Positions 1 through 8,222 are shown, counted from the stretch's first letter. The stretch is DNA of 64,000 nucleotides from a bacterium (GCA_022825065.1 JAJDYR010000037.1:319805-383804), one strand, 5' to 3'. The notes: generated from the letters alone by a model not told the origin. Translations and numbers: made by a program.

Positions 1-1
1 C

Positions 2-550
2 AGCGCCGTCACGAGCCGTGGCATCGCGCGCACGTTCCAGAACATCCGCCTGTTCCGGGGGATGACGGTGCTGGAAAACGTCCTCGTCGGACGCCACTGC
101 AAGATGCGCACCGGCCCTGTCGGCGCGATTTTCAGGCTCCCCGGAATGGTGGCCGAGGAGCGTCAGGCGGTGGCCGACGCCATGGAACTGCTCGAGTTCA
201 CGGGCATCGGCGCCTACGCATCGGGCATGGCGGAGACGCTTTCCTACGGGGATCAGAGAAGGCTCGAGATCGCCCGCGCCCTCGCGAGCGAGCCCAGCCT
301 CTTGCTGCTCGACGAGCCCGCCGCCGGCATGAACCCGCGCGAGAAGGGCGTGCTGAACGAGTTGATACTGGCGATCCGCGATCGCGGCGTCACCATCTTG
401 CTGATCGAACACGACATGAAGGTGGTCATGGGCATCTCGGATCGCGTGGTGGTTCTCGATCACGGGGAGAAGATTGCGGACGGAACCCCCGCCGAGGTGC
501 GGCGCGACCCCAGGGTGCTGGAAGCCTATCTGGGGACTTCCGATGCTTGA
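2..550 (+). CDS. livG: Branched-chain amino acid ABC transporter ATPase LivG, 5' end cut by window
   Basis: This is the C-terminal part (about 182 residues) of one of the two cytoplasmic ATPases that power high-affinity uptake of branched-chain or related amino acids. The reading frame is open from base 2, so the Walker A region lies outside the window. Visible are the Q-loop (ARTFQNIRLF), an ABC signature in the variant form LSYGDQRRLEIARAL, Walker B LLLLDEP followed by AAGMNPRE, and the switch histidine in LIEHDM. The M-N-P after Walker B and the ending LEAYLG are typical of LivG. Its stop overlaps the start of livF by 8 bases, as expected for an operon whose binding-protein and permease genes would be upstream. 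Confidence 0.93.
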   Translation, partial: SAVTSRGIARTFQNIRLFRGMTVLENVLVGRHCKMRTGPVGAIFRLPGMVAEERQAVADAMELLEFTGIGAYASGMAETLSYGDQRRLEIARALASEPSLLLLDEPAAGMNPREKGVLNELILAIRDRGVTILLIEHDMKVVMGISDRVVVLDHGEKIADGTPAEVRRDPRVLEAYLGTSDA

Positions 551-1247
551 ACTGAGGGATGTTCATTTCCACTACGGCCACATCCATGCGCTCCAGGGCG
601 TGTCTCTGGAGGTGCGCCCGGGGCAGGTGGTCTGCCTCATCGGCAGCAACGGGGCGGGGAAATCCTCCACCCTGATGGCGATCAGCGGCGTCAACGCCGT
701 CTCCCGGGGTGAGATACTCTTAGAAGGCGAGGCCATCCACGCCCGGGAGCCGGACGACATCGTGAGGCGCGGCATCTGCCAGGTGCCCGAGGGCAGGCGC
801 ATCTTCCCGCACCTGACCGTGCTCGAAAACCTGGAGATGGGCGCTTTTCTGAGAAGCGACGCCGGGGGCGTGAGAGAAGACCTCGACTACGTCTGCTCCC
901 TGTTTCCCGTTCTGCACGAGCGGCGCGGCCAGAGGGGCGGCACGCTCTCGGGCGGGGAGCAGCAGATGCTGGCCATCGCGCGCGCCCTGATGTCGAGGCC
1001 CAGGCTCCTCCTGCTCGATGAACCCTCCCTCGGCCTCGCGCCCCGGATCATCGAGACCATCTTCGAGGTCCTGGCGCGGATTCGGGAGGAGGGGACGGGC
1101 ATTTTCCTCGTCGAGCAGAACGCGCACCTGGCGCTCAATTTCTCGGACTGGGCCTACGTGATGGAGACGGGGCGCATCGTCATGGGCGATGAGCCCGGCG
1201 TCCTGCGCGATTCGCCCGCCGTCCGCGAAGCCTATCTGGGCGAATAG
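543..1247 (+). CDS. livF: Branched-chain amino acid ABC transporter ATPase LivF
   Basis: A 234-residue ABC ATPase, the usual LivF length. Walker A is GSNGAGKS at residues 34-41, the signature is LSGGEQQML near residue 138, and Walker B LLLLDEPSLGLAP follows. The stretch VPEGRRIFPHLTVLENLEMGA is characteristic of LivF. The ATG at 543 inside the end of livG is chosen because it gives the family N-terminus (MLELRDVHFHYGH); an upstream in-frame extension would only read through livG. It partners with LivG on the LivH/LivM permease in the inner membrane. Nothing on this strand follows for a kilobase, so it is probably the last gene of its operon. Confidence 0.95.
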   Translation: MLELRDVHFHYGHIHALQGVSLEVRPGQVVCLIGSNGAGKSSTLMAISGVNAVSRGEILLEGEAIHAREPDDIVRRGICQVPEGRRIFPHLTVLENLEMGAFLRSDAGGVREDLDYVCSLFPVLHERRGQRGGTLSGGEQQMLAIARALMSRPRLLLLDEPSLGLAPRIIETIFEVLARIREEGTGIFLVEQNAHLALNFSDWAYVMETGRIVMGDEPGVLRDSPAVREAYLGE

Positions 1248-1271
1248 AGAGGCTTTTCCGATCGCGCTTCC

Positions 1272-1361
1272 GGGTTTGCTGAAAAAATCCTGATTTCGTG
1301 ATTCGGCGTATCCGGCCGACCGGAGAGGCGGGTTTGCAGGGGCGGCCCTGTGTGGCCGTCC
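1272..1361 (+). repeat. Degenerate copy of the GTTGAAAAAGTCCT repeat family
   Basis: The stretch starting GGGTTTGCTGAAAAAATCC at 1272 resembles the end sequence of the better copies, and GCAGGGGCGGCCCTGTGTGG at 1336 onward resembles the internal GTAGGGGCGGACCTGCGTGT of the element at 63670-63896. Spacing between the two blocks is similar in both places. No matching right arm is seen, so it looks like a decayed half element. Confidence 0.5.
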
Positions 1362-1446
1362 AGCCCCCTGTGGTTGTCCCTTGCAGAACAGGGCACCGGA
1401 CAGGCTCTTCCATTTCAGGGCGCTAGGCAACCACTCCCCCCTTGAG

Positions 1447-1702
1447 GGGGCTGTTGAAAAAGTCCTCACATCTCCCTCATCCTGAGTAGCGGCCCCTCGA
1501 CTTCGCTCGGGGCAGGCTCCGCCCCCCACCTTCTTCATCCTGAGTAGCCGCCGACGGCGGCGTATCGAAGGATGCCCTCTCGCCACGGCGCGTGTTCCTC
1601 GCCCTTCGATACGCCGCCTTCGGCGGCTACTCAGGGTGAGGAAAGAGGCGTCGGCGGTTTCCAGGGACTGGTGGACGCATACGGGGTTTTTTCAATAGCC
1701 CC
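1447..1702. repeat. MITE-like inverted-repeat element, 256 bp
   Basis: The ends are imperfect inverted repeats: GGGGCTGTTGAAAAAGTCCT (1447-1466) against the complement of 1683-1702 (16 of 20 positions agree by eye). Inside lies a second inverted pair, about 1538-1574 and 1602-1640, in which a TCCTGAGTAGCCGCC...CGTATCGAAGG type sequence is mirrored by CCTTCGATACGCCGCC...GGCTACTCAGGGTGA. Each inner arm also folds on itself through GCCGCCGACGGCGGC-like palindromes. There is no transposase frame. This fits a non-autonomous, MITE-like or REP-like element; its parent transposon is not in the window. Confidence 0.65.
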
Positions 1703-1872
1703 TTGTCAGGGGGGTAAAAAAAGGCGGCGCCTCCCCGGCGAGGGGGCGAAAGACAAGCCCCCCTGGCAGGGGGTATGAAAATACGACGCCCGCCGCCGGC
1801 AGAGGGGTTTTTGGTTTTTCTTGCCCCCCTGACAAGGGGGGGTAGGGGGGTTGGTTTGTCCCCTGACGAGGG
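1703..1872. repeat. Cluster of C-tract/G-tract palindromes
   Basis: Palindromes of the form CCCCyTGnCrGGGG recur: around 1699-1716 (CCCCTTGTCAGGGGGG), 1769-1785 (CCCCCTGGCAGGGGG), 1823-1840 (CCCCCCTGACAAGGGGGG) and 1859-1875 (CCCCTGACGAGGGG). A further version lies near 1436-1450. They alternate with short A/T-containing spacers. Such strings can form strong hairpins in RNA or DNA; I see no gene in them. Confidence 0.6.
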
Positions 1873-2040
1873 GCTGCCACTACGGGTGAATGCGGTTTTG
1901 ATCGTCATTCCGGCAATCAATGCCGACCGGGGAGGGAGGGATTGCCCGGAATCCATTTGCGGTTGCGGGAGAATGAACGACGGCGTTTTATTCCCCGCCG
2001 ATGCGCAGGAACCCTGACGAAAAGCAAAAGGCGTAAAAAT

Positions 2041-2133
2041 GGATTCCGTCGAACCCTCCCGCATTGGTCGGCTCCGACACCGGAATGACGGCAGTGGTCA
2101 ATTCCGAGCGAGGAGGGGCTTATTCAACAGTCC
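2041..2133 (-). repeat. Intergenic repeat, copy A (inverted partner at 26163-26262)
   Basis: From ATTCCGTCGAACCCTCCCGC onward, about 65 bases match the reverse complement of the copy near 26163-26262 with only two differences by eye. The right end (GGGGCTTATTCAACAGTCCC) is a worn version of the TGTTGAAAAAGTC end. A related, more diverged block in opposite orientation lies just upstream (about 1910-1965, CGTCATTCCGG...CCGGAATCCAT), so the region itself is a loose inverted repeat. Confidence 0.75.
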
Positions 2134-2271
2134 CGAAAAGAGAAGTTTCACCACTCGCGCTTGTGCGGGCGATTCGGTGCGAAATAGCCCTCGCCTCCTT
2201 GCCCGCCCGCGCGCTTCGGCCTACACTTCGGGGCGTATCCCTTTTCAACAACCATCCTGGAGGAAAGTTGC

Positions 2272-2886
2272 ATGATCTACGAAATGCGCACTTATCGGCT
2301 CACCGTCGGCGGCGTGGCTGAGTTCGAGGAGAATTTCGCCAAAGTCATCGAAAAGAGAAACGAGATTTCTCCGATCATGGGGTTCTTCCATACCGAGGTC
2401 GGGGACCTGAACCGCATCAGGCACATCTGGCAGTACGAGAGTCTGGACCACCGCGCCGAGGTGCGCGCGAAGACGATGTCGATGGACTGGTGGCCGCCGC
2501 CCAACGGGCACCTGATTCTCGAACAGGAGAGCGTGGTCATGGCGGCTCCCCCGTTCCGGCCCGAACCGCGCCTGGGAGCCTATGGCGGCGTATATGAGTT
2601 CAGAACCTACACCGTGCAGCCCGGCAAGACGGGAGAGGTCCTGAGCCGCTGGAGCGAGCACATCGCGGCGAGGGAAGAGCTCTCCCCGCTGGCGGCGCTC
2701 TTCATGACGGACGTGGGGCCGCTCAACCAGTGGATTCACGTCTGGGCGTATGAGGACATGAACCACCGCGCCGAGATTCGCAAGAAAGCGCACGAGCTTC
2801 CGAACTGGCCTCCGGGCTCGCGTCCGTTCCTGGACGCGCAGAATTCGGAGATCTGGGTGCCCTCTTCGTTCTCACCCATGCACTAG
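2272..2886 (+). CDS. NIPSNAP-family protein, tandem-domain
   Basis: A 204-residue soluble protein made of two NIPSNAP-type ferredoxin-like (dimeric alpha-beta barrel) repeats. Repeat 1 (about 1-95) starts MIYEMRTYRL and contains GDLNRIRHIWQYESLDHRAE; repeat 2 (about 105-204) starts VYEFRTYTVQPG and contains GPLNQWIHVWAYEDMNHRAE. The two halves are clearly homologous. A strong ribosome binding site (GGAGGAAAG) precedes the ATG by about 5 bases. The family has no single established reaction; bacterial members often sit in accessory catabolic loci. It is monocistronic here, convergent with uppP, which ends 11 bases after it on the other strand. Confidence 0.88.
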   Translation: MIYEMRTYRLTVGGVAEFEENFAKVIEKRNEISPIMGFFHTEVGDLNRIRHIWQYESLDHRAEVRAKTMSMDWWPPPNGHLILEQESVVMAAPPFRPEPRLGAYGGVYEFRTYTVQPGKTGEVLSRWSEHIAAREELSPLAALFMTDVGPLNQWIHVWAYEDMNHRAEIRKKAHELPNWPPGSRPFLDAQNSEIWVPSSFSPMH

Positions 2887-2896
2887 GCGGCAAGCG

Positions 2897-3703
2897 CTAC
2901 CCCGCAGCGAACAGGTAGAGGAGGGCCAGTGCGCCCGCGCCCCAGCAGTAGTAGCGGAAGCGCGCCAGGTTGCCGCCCCGCACGAGGCGGATGAGCCAGC
3001 CCAGGGCGACTGTCCCCACGATAGCCGCTGCGAGCGCGCCGACGGTGTAGGGGAGCAGCTTCTCGCCGAGCGGGCCTTCCAGGTCTTTTATCTTGAGCGC
3101 GAATGCGCCCAGAATCGCGGGCGCCGATAACAGGAAGCTGAAGCGCGCGGCCTGCTCGCGCGCCACGCCGCGCATGAGGGCGGCGGCGATGGTCGCTCCC
3201 GAGCGCGAGATGCCCGGTACGATGGCGAACGCCTGGAATACGCCGATGACGAGGGCGTCTTTGGCCGTCATCTCGGCTTCTCCCCGGCCTGCGCCTTCCC
3301 GGGGTTCGCCCAGGCATAAAATGCCGCCCGTCACGAGCAGCGCGCAGGCGGCGAGCCCGGGCGATGCGAACATCTCCTCGACCAGGCCACCCAGAAAAAC
3401 GCCCACGATTCCCGCGGGAACCGAGCCGAGAATCAGGAGCCAGCCCGTTCTGGCCGCGCCCTCATCTGAATCTCCGCCCATTAGGGACGAGACCCACCCC
3501 CGCGCGATGCGCCAGAGGTCCTTTCCGTAGAAGACGAGGACGGCGGCGAGCGTGCCGACGTGTAGCAGGACGTCGAAGAGCAACTCGGGTTCTTTCAAGC
3601 CCAGGATGCTCTGGCCCAGGACGAGATGCCCCGAACTGCTCACCGGCAGAAATTCGGTCAAGCCTTGCACGATGCCGAGAATGAGGGCGTGTTCCCAGAG
3701 CAT
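2897..3703 (-). CDS. uppP: Undecaprenyl-diphosphatase UppP (BacA)
   Basis: This 268-residue polytopic inner-membrane enzyme removes a phosphate from undecaprenyl pyrophosphate so the lipid carrier for peptidoglycan and polysaccharide synthesis can be reused. The two family signatures are intact: QGLTEFLPVSSSGH at residues 13-26 (the Q/E-x3-E motif, Q13 and E17) and PGISRSGAT at 163-171 with the catalytic Arg. Length is typical. It is the last gene of a leftward operon with GDP-mannose genes, 21 bases behind the guanylyltransferase, which suits a joint role in envelope glycan assembly. Members of the family give bacitracin resistance when overproduced. Confidence 0.96.
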   Translation of the reverse strand: MLWEHALILGIVQGLTEFLPVSSSGHLVLGQSILGLKEPELLFDVLLHVGTLAAVLVFYGKDLWRIARGWVSSLMGGDSDEGAARTGWLLILGSVPAGIVGVFLGGLVEEMFASPGLAACALLVTGGILCLGEPREGAGRGEAEMTAKDALVIGVFQAFAIVPGISRSGATIAAALMRGVAREQAARFSFLLSAPAILGAFALKIKDLEGPLGEKLLPYTVGALAAAIVGTVALGWLIRLVRGGNLARFRYYCWGAGALALLYLFAAG

Positions 3704-3724
3704 ATCAGCCTTCCGCAGGATGCT

Positions 3725-4840
3725 TCATTGAAATCTGGCGTTGCCGCGCCCGAGATTCCTGACCATCTCGCCGATTTTTTCCGCGTTCTCGGCCGAACAG
3801 ATGAGCAGCGCGTCGTCCGTCTCGACGACGATGACGTCCTCGACCCCGACCGCTGCGACGAATTTCTTGTTCGAGCGGACGATGAGGTTCTTCGCGCCGA
3901 TGGATTCGGTCTTGCCCCCTTTGGGCAGTATCCAGACGTTGCCGGCCTCATCGCGCGGCAAGGCGCCTCGCAGGGCCGGCCACGTGCCCAGATCGCTCCA
4001 GCCGACGTCGGCCGGCAAGACGATGAGCTTGCGCGTTTTCTCCATCACCGCGTGATCGATGCTGATGGATTCGCACTTCGCCCATAATTTCGCGAAAGCG
4101 GCGTCGTCGTGCTTATCGAATGCGGATGCCGCCCGGCTCAAAAGTTCTCTCAGGCGGGGCTCGTGGGCATCGAGTTCTTCGATCAGGTGAGCGGCCCGTG
4201 AGACGAAAATACCGCTGTTCCAGTAATGTTTCCCGGAGGCTGCATACCGACTGGCCCGTGTGAGCGGGGGCTTTTCAATAAACCTCTTTGCGCGGAACGC
4301 CTCGATTTCTCCTGAAAGCGCGATTTGCTCGCCGCGCTCGATGTAGCCGAAGCCGGTCTCGGGCGAGTGCGGCGGCGCCCCGAGTGAGACGATTGAACCA
4401 TGCTCACGCGCCATGCGCGCGCCCGCCTTGACGAGTTTTCGGAATTCCCTCGTCTTCGCGATGAACTGGTCTGCGGGCACGGCGCACATCGCAGCGCCCG
4501 GCTCGCGCATTTCGATGATGCGGGCCGCGAGGCCGAGGCAGGGGGCGGTGTTTCGCGGCTCCGGTTCATAGACGACGTTGCGTTTGGGGATATTAAGGTT
4601 TCGCAGGAATTTCCGGTGCGCCGCCGAAGCCATGACGAGCGTCCGCTCGGGCGGGGCGAGGCCGCGCACGCGCTTGAGCGTCATTTCGAGCAGCGTGGGG
4701 CCGGCCATATTCCGGGGGATTCCTCCCCCCAAGGGCAAAAATTGCTTGGGCTTCGACTTTCTGCTCACGGGCCAGAAGCGCGTTCCCGAGCCTCCCGCCA
4801 TGATGACCGCCCACAAGGGGGGCGTCCTGCGCCGGGTCAC
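3725..4840 (-). CDS. manC: Mannose-1-phosphate guanylyltransferase
   Basis: A 371-residue nucleotidyltransferase converting mannose-1-phosphate and GTP to GDP-mannose. The N-terminus carries the pyrophosphorylase signature AGGSGTRFWPVSR (about 15-27) followed by KPKQF (30-34). FIEKPPL near residue 189 and GYIERG near 169 are typical of the GMP/ManC group. It is shorter than bifunctional ManC/AlgA (about 470-480), so it lacks the phosphomannose isomerase domain. The ATG overlaps the stop of the upstream membrane-protein gene by 4 bases. With the phosphomannomutase two genes upstream it supplies GDP-mannose for surface polysaccharide. Confidence 0.92.
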   Translation of the reverse strand: MTRRRTPPLWAVIMAGGSGTRFWPVSRKSKPKQFLPLGGGIPRNMAGPTLLEMTLKRVRGLAPPERTLVMASAAHRKFLRNLNIPKRNVVYEPEPRNTAPCLGLAARIIEMREPGAAMCAVPADQFIAKTREFRKLVKAGARMAREHGSIVSLGAPPHSPETGFGYIERGEQIALSGEIEAFRAKRFIEKPPLTRASRYAASGKHYWNSGIFVSRAAHLIEELDAHEPRLRELLSRAASAFDKHDDAAFAKLWAKCESISIDHAVMEKTRKLIVLPADVGWSDLGTWPALRGALPRDEAGNVWILPKGGKTESIGAKNLIVRSNKKFVAAVGVEDVIVVETDDALLICSAENAEKIGEMVRNLGRGNARFQ

Positions 4841-5427
4841 TGGAGAAATCCTTTGAACAGGAGAAAACCGCCCAAAAGCAATACGATAAAGAGGATGGTC
4901 AATAAATTAAAGCGGCGATCGATGAAACTTCTTATCGGCGGGCCGAAGCGGTGGATGAGCGCGGCCTCGATGAAAAAGCGCGCCGAGCGGCTTAAGACCG
5001 ACGCGATGAGGAAAACGAAAAAATCGATCTCGAACGCGCCCGCCGAGATCGTGAACACTTTATAGGGGATCGGCGTGAAGCCTGCGATCCCGACCGCCCA
5101 GGCGTCATAGGCGCGGTAGTATTCCTGAACGAGTTGATACTTATCCGCCACGCCGTAGAACGCGATGATGGGCTCGCCGACGCTTTTCAGGAGGTAAAAG
5201 CCGATAAAATAGCCCAGTGCGCCGCCCAGTACGGAAGACGCCGAGCAGACGGCGGCGTAGAGATACGCTCTTTGCGGCCTGGCGAGCGCCAGGGCCATCA
5301 GGAGCGGATCCGGCGGTATGGGGAAGAAGACGGATTCCGTCGCCGATACGACGATGAGGACCGGCAGGGCGTAGCGCGAATCCGCCCAGCTCAGCACCCA
5401 GTCGTAGAGCGCGCGGAGGCTACGCAT
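4837..5427 (-). CDS. YqaA/DedA-family (VTT domain) membrane protein
   Basis: A 196-residue integral membrane protein of the SNARE-associated/VTT (DedA) superfamily, closest in layout to the short YqaA branch. It has a hydrophobic segment with ATESVFFPIPPDPLL near residues 28-43, a Gly-rich helix GGALGYFIGFYLL near 68, the re-entrant GFTPIPYKVFTISAGAF motif near 116-133, and a C-terminal anchor LLTILFIVLLLGGFLLF. DedA relatives have been linked to undecaprenyl-phosphate flipping and envelope homeostasis, which would suit its place between GDP-mannose genes and near uppP; that role here is inference. It overlaps the upstream mutase by 8 bases and the downstream guanylyltransferase by 4. Confidence 0.87.
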   Translation of the reverse strand: MRSLRALYDWVLSWADSRYALPVLIVVSATESVFFPIPPDPLLMALALARPQRAYLYAAVCSASSVLGGALGYFIGFYLLKSVGEPIIAFYGVADKYQLVQEYYRAYDAWAVGIAGFTPIPYKVFTISAGAFEIDFFVFLIASVLSRSARFFIEAALIHRFGPPIRSFIDRRFNLLTILFIVLLLGGFLLFKGFLQ

Positions 5428-6829
5428 CCGGCAGGGAGACGGCGGGGTATTTTTTTATCTCTTCGTATACTTCGCTCTGGTACGCGCGCAGGGAGGGTTC
5501 ATCGAGCGCCTCGAAGCGCATGACGAGCACGGGTTGCGTGTTCGAGGCGCGGATGAGGCCCCAGCCTTTATCGAAATTGATGCGCGCCCCATCTACTTCA
5601 ATGGTTTCGTATAGATTCTTGAAGTGATTCTTTAGGTTTTCGACGATCTGGAATTTCTCCTCATCCGGACACGCGACCCTGATCTCGGGCGTCGAGACCG
5701 AGGTGGGGATTTCAGAGACCCGCTCGGCGAGCGTATCTTCTGAATCGCAAAGCAGATGCAGGAGCCTGGCGGCCGTGTAGATGGCGTCGTCATAGCCCAG
5801 ATAGCCGTCCACGAAGAAGATGTGGCCGGAGAGTTCGCCGCCCAGAGGGGCTTTCTCCTCCACGATCTTGGCGCGCACGAGCGAGTGGCCCGTCGCGCTC
5901 ATCACCGGACGCCCGCCCATCCGCTTCACGGCGTCGGCGAGGCGCGAGGAGCACTTCACGTCGAAGACGACGGCCTCCCCCGGACTGCGCGCCAGAATGG
6001 GCGCTGCGAGAAGCATGAGCAACTCATCCCCCCAGATGATTCTGCCCGTGGCGTCCACCGCGCCGATGCGGTCGCCGTCGCCGTCCAGCCCGATGCCCGC
6101 CTCTGCGCCCGTTTCCCGCACCTTGGCTATCAGGGATTCGAGGTTTTCGGGCACCGTGGGGTCGGGATGGTGGTTGGGATAAGAAGCGTCAGGCTCGGTG
6201 AAGAGTTCCACCACCTCGGCGCCGATTTTTCTCAACACCTGTGGCGCCACCGTGCCGCCGACCCCGTTTCCCGCATCGACGACAACCTTGACGGGCCGCG
6301 AGAGCGCCAGGTCCTGAGACGCCCGCTCGATGTATCGGGGCCTGATGTCGACTTCCGTGAACGCGCCCCGCGCCCCGGACCGGTGGATTCGGCCCTCCTC
6401 GATGATTTTCCGTATCTCCTGGATTTCCGCGCCGTGAATCGCCTCGCGCCCCCGGGTGATCTTGAAGCCGTTGAATTCAGGGGGGTTGTGCGATCCCGTG
6501 ATCTGTACGGCGCCCGCCACGTCCAGGTGGTGCGTCGCGAAGGAAACCACCGGGGTGGGCACCATGCCGATCCCGATGACGCGGCAGCCTGCGGCGGTGA
6601 GGCCTCTTTGGAGCGCATCGTAGAAATCGGGGGAAGAGAAGCGGTTGTCGCGCCCGACGGCGATGGCGGCCCCCTGCGCGCCGCCCAGGTGTGTGCCGAG
6701 CGCGCCGCCGATGGTCTCGACGACCCCGGTGGTGAGGTCTTTCTCCACAACGCCGCGAATGTCGTATTCCCTGAAGATCAGCGGGTTGATGCCGGGCACG
6801 AGAAACTCCTGTTCCGGGCGGGTGGGCAT
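5420..6829 (-). CDS. manB: Phosphomannomutase/phosphoglucomutase
   Basis: A 469-residue alpha-D-phosphohexomutase that interconverts mannose-6-P and mannose-1-P (and likely the glucose equivalents). The active-site phosphoserine loop TGSHNPPEFNG places Ser113 in the centre, the Mg-binding loop is DGDGDR at 249-254, and the sugar-binding loop GGELSGH is at 330-336. The N-terminus INPLIFREYDIRG is standard for the AlgC-like bifunctional branch. It is the first gene of the leftward mutase/YqaA/guanylyltransferase/uppP operon. The start could be a few codons further in, since the upstream ribosome binding site is weak. Confidence 0.93.
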   Translation of the reverse strand: MPTRPEQEFLVPGINPLIFREYDIRGVVEKDLTTGVVETIGGALGTHLGGAQGAAIAVGRDNRFSSPDFYDALQRGLTAAGCRVIGIGMVPTPVVSFATHHLDVAGAVQITGSHNPPEFNGFKITRGREAIHGAEIQEIRKIIEEGRIHRSGARGAFTEVDIRPRYIERASQDLALSRPVKVVVDAGNGVGGTVAPQVLRKIGAEVVELFTEPDASYPNHHPDPTVPENLESLIAKVRETGAEAGIGLDGDGDRIGAVDATGRIIWGDELLMLLAAPILARSPGEAVVFDVKCSSRLADAVKRMGGRPVMSATGHSLVRAKIVEEKAPLGGELSGHIFFVDGYLGYDDAIYTAARLLHLLCDSEDTLAERVSEIPTSVSTPEIRVACPDEEKFQIVENLKNHFKNLYETIEVDGARINFDKGWGLIRASNTQPVLVMRFEALDEPSLRAYQSEVYEEIKKYPAVSLPDA

Positions 6830-6897
6830 TTCCCAAAAGCGGGCGAATTATTGCACCCCCTTCCTCGCCGGGCAACCTCATTTTTCCATCCCGCCCT

Positions 6898-6927
6898 TTG
6901 TTCTTCTCCATCGTGAGGGGGTATAAT
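6898..6927 (+). promoter_or_regulatory. Probable sigma-70-type promoter for plsC
   Basis: TTGTTC at 6898-6903 and a perfect TATAAT at 6922-6927 are separated by 18 bases, about 110 bases ahead of plsC in the divergent interval between the phosphomannomutase and plsC. Confidence 0.5.
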
Positions 6928-7039
6928 GCGTTTCCGTCCGTTTGCGGACAGTTGCGCCCTGCGCCTTCTGGGTGGTTCGGCCATTGAAAACCATGAAATT
7001 CAATGATTTTTTATCCCTGAATGAGGGGAGATATTCGAG

Positions 7040-7738
7040 TTGATCACAGGCACGGGTCCATGGATCGAGCGAGTGATGATAAAGCTGGGGCGCGGCTTCG
7101 TGGGTCTTCTGGTGCGCCTGTTCACGAACATGAAAATCAGCGGAATGGAAAACATCCCGCCGGGGGGGAACATCCTCTTTTTGAGCAATCATATCTCCGC
7201 CCTGGATGTTCTGGTGATACCCTGGGCCATCTATTCGAAATATCCCGAAGAACTGCTTCGCCAGGCGGGCAAGGAAGAGCTGTTCGACATCCCCGTCGTG
7301 GGGTGGATACTGCACAAATGGCGGGGGTTCCCCATCAAGCGGGGCGGGGCGGACAGGAAATCCATCCGCATGATCGAGGAATACATCAAAGAGGGGAAAG
7401 TCATCCTCTACCCGGAGGGTACGAGGAGCCGCGACGGGAGGCTTCTGCGGGGGAACCGCATGGTGGGCCGAATCGTCAGAAACACCACCCCCACGGTCGT
7501 CCCCGTCTCCATAACAGGGACGGACCGGGTGATTCCCGTGGGCAAGACGATGCCCCGCCCGGGGACGAGGGTCGAGTTGCGATTCGGCGCGCCGATGGAT
7601 TTAGACGATGAGTATTCCATCGCCAACACGAAAGAGGCGAGCCAGAAGATCATCGATCGCGTCATGACGGCGATTGCGGAACTCCAAAACGGGGGAGCCG
7701 CCGAAGCCGTTCACAAAAAGGGTGTTGCGAGTGAGTAG
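7040..7738 (+). CDS. plsC: 1-acyl-sn-glycerol-3-phosphate acyltransferase
   Basis: A 232-residue acyltransferase that makes phosphatidic acid in phospholipid synthesis. The catalytic H-x4-D motif is NHISALD (His51, Asp56), followed by the substrate-binding FPIKRGG and the YPEGTRSRDG motif near residue 127. An N-terminal amphipathic or hydrophobic segment (about 13-30) would sit it on the inner membrane. The start is TTG at 7040, supported by GAGGGGAG at 7023-7030; the first ATG (7076) would trim 12 residues and has a poorer site. The stop overlaps the start region of dciA, so the two are probably co-translated. Confidence 0.92.
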   Translation: MITGTGPWIERVMIKLGRGFVGLLVRLFTNMKISGMENIPPGGNILFLSNHISALDVLVIPWAIYSKYPEELLRQAGKEELFDIPVVGWILHKWRGFPIKRGGADRKSIRMIEEYIKEGKVILYPEGTRSRDGRLLRGNRMVGRIVRNTTPTVVPVSITGTDRVIPVGKTMPRPGTRVELRFGAPMDLDDEYSIANTKEASQKIIDRVMTAIAELQNGGAAEAVHKKGVASE

Positions 7739-8222
7739 GCGACCCTTCTCGAAGCCCAGGCGGTTTGCCTCCATTCTGAAAGAGGTGCGCCGAAAAGAGC
7801 CGTGGGGCAGGCGGCTGGCCAGTAATTTCGTGTTCCGCATCTGGCCGAGGGCCGTGGGCGAGGGCATCTCCCGGGCGGCGCGGCCGGTATTTCTCAGGAA
7901 CCATTGTCTGTATGTGGAAGTTGCGGACTCGAGCTGGCTGCATGAACTCGAGTTCAGGAAGCAGGATTTGATTGCGAGGGTCAATGAGCACATGGAGGAT
8001 TCCCGCATCAACGAGATTCGCTTCAAGCTGTCGGACTCGGGAATCGCGTTCGACTATGATGGCGAGGAGAGTGAGTCGGCGTCGTTTTCGCGGGAAGCGA
8101 CGCCGATTTCCCCGGGCGATGACGCAGCCATAGAAGACGCCATCACCGATGTGGGGGATGAGCAATTGCGCCGGGCGGCGGAAAAACTCATTCGTCATAT
8201 TCGGACGCACGGAAACTCCTGA
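7731..8222 (+). CDS. dciA: DciA-type helicase-loader (DUF721) protein
   Basis: A protein of about 163 residues with the DUF721/DciA domain at roughly 15-110: W-P-x-x-V-G pattern RIWPRAVGEGISRAARP, then LRNHCLYVEVADSSWLHELEF, ending in INEIRFKLSD. DciA proteins load the replicative helicase DnaB in bacteria lacking DnaC or DnaI; dnaB lies about 10 kb downstream in this window. GTG at 7731, 8 bases after AAAGGG, is chosen because it gives a compact overlap with the plsC stop; in-frame GTG 7722 and an ATG at 7674 are alternatives. The acidic, low-complexity C-terminus (about 115-163) is not conserved in the family. Confidence 0.8.
   Translation: MSRRPFSKPRRFASILKEVRRKEPWGRRLASNFVFRIWPRAVGEGISRAARPVFLRNHCLYVEVADSSWLHELEFRKQDLIARVNEHMEDSRINEIRFKLSDSGIAFDYDGEESESASFSREATPISPGDDAAIEDAITDVGDEQLRRAAEKLIRHIRTHGNS

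Larger units (their letters stand above)
1248..2271. other. Gene-free 1-kb interval made of dispersed repeats
   Basis: No convincing gene is visible between livF and the NIPSNAP gene. The interval is a mosaic of repeat units listed separately: a degenerate copy at 1272-1361, a 256-bp inverted-repeat element at 1447-1702, a run of CCCC/GGGG palindromes at 1703-1872, and a unit at 2041-2133 that recurs inverted at 26163-26262. Short open frames here change strand and frame with the palindromes and resemble no protein family. A ribosome binding site (GGAGGAAAG near 2259-2267) belongs to the next gene. Confidence 0.8.

Noticed and set aside
1440-1875. Possible CRISPR array from regularly spaced palindromes
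   Set aside because: Units vary in sequence and spacing, there are no conserved direct repeats with unique spacers, and no cas genes are near.
1572-2064. Several overlapping short frames on both strands in the repeat-rich interval
   Set aside because: They arise from palindromes and C/G tracts and give low-complexity Pro/Gly/Arg products.
5756-6916. A 386-codon plus-strand frame across the phosphomannomutase
   Set aside because: Antisense shadow; the minus frame has all three mutase loops.
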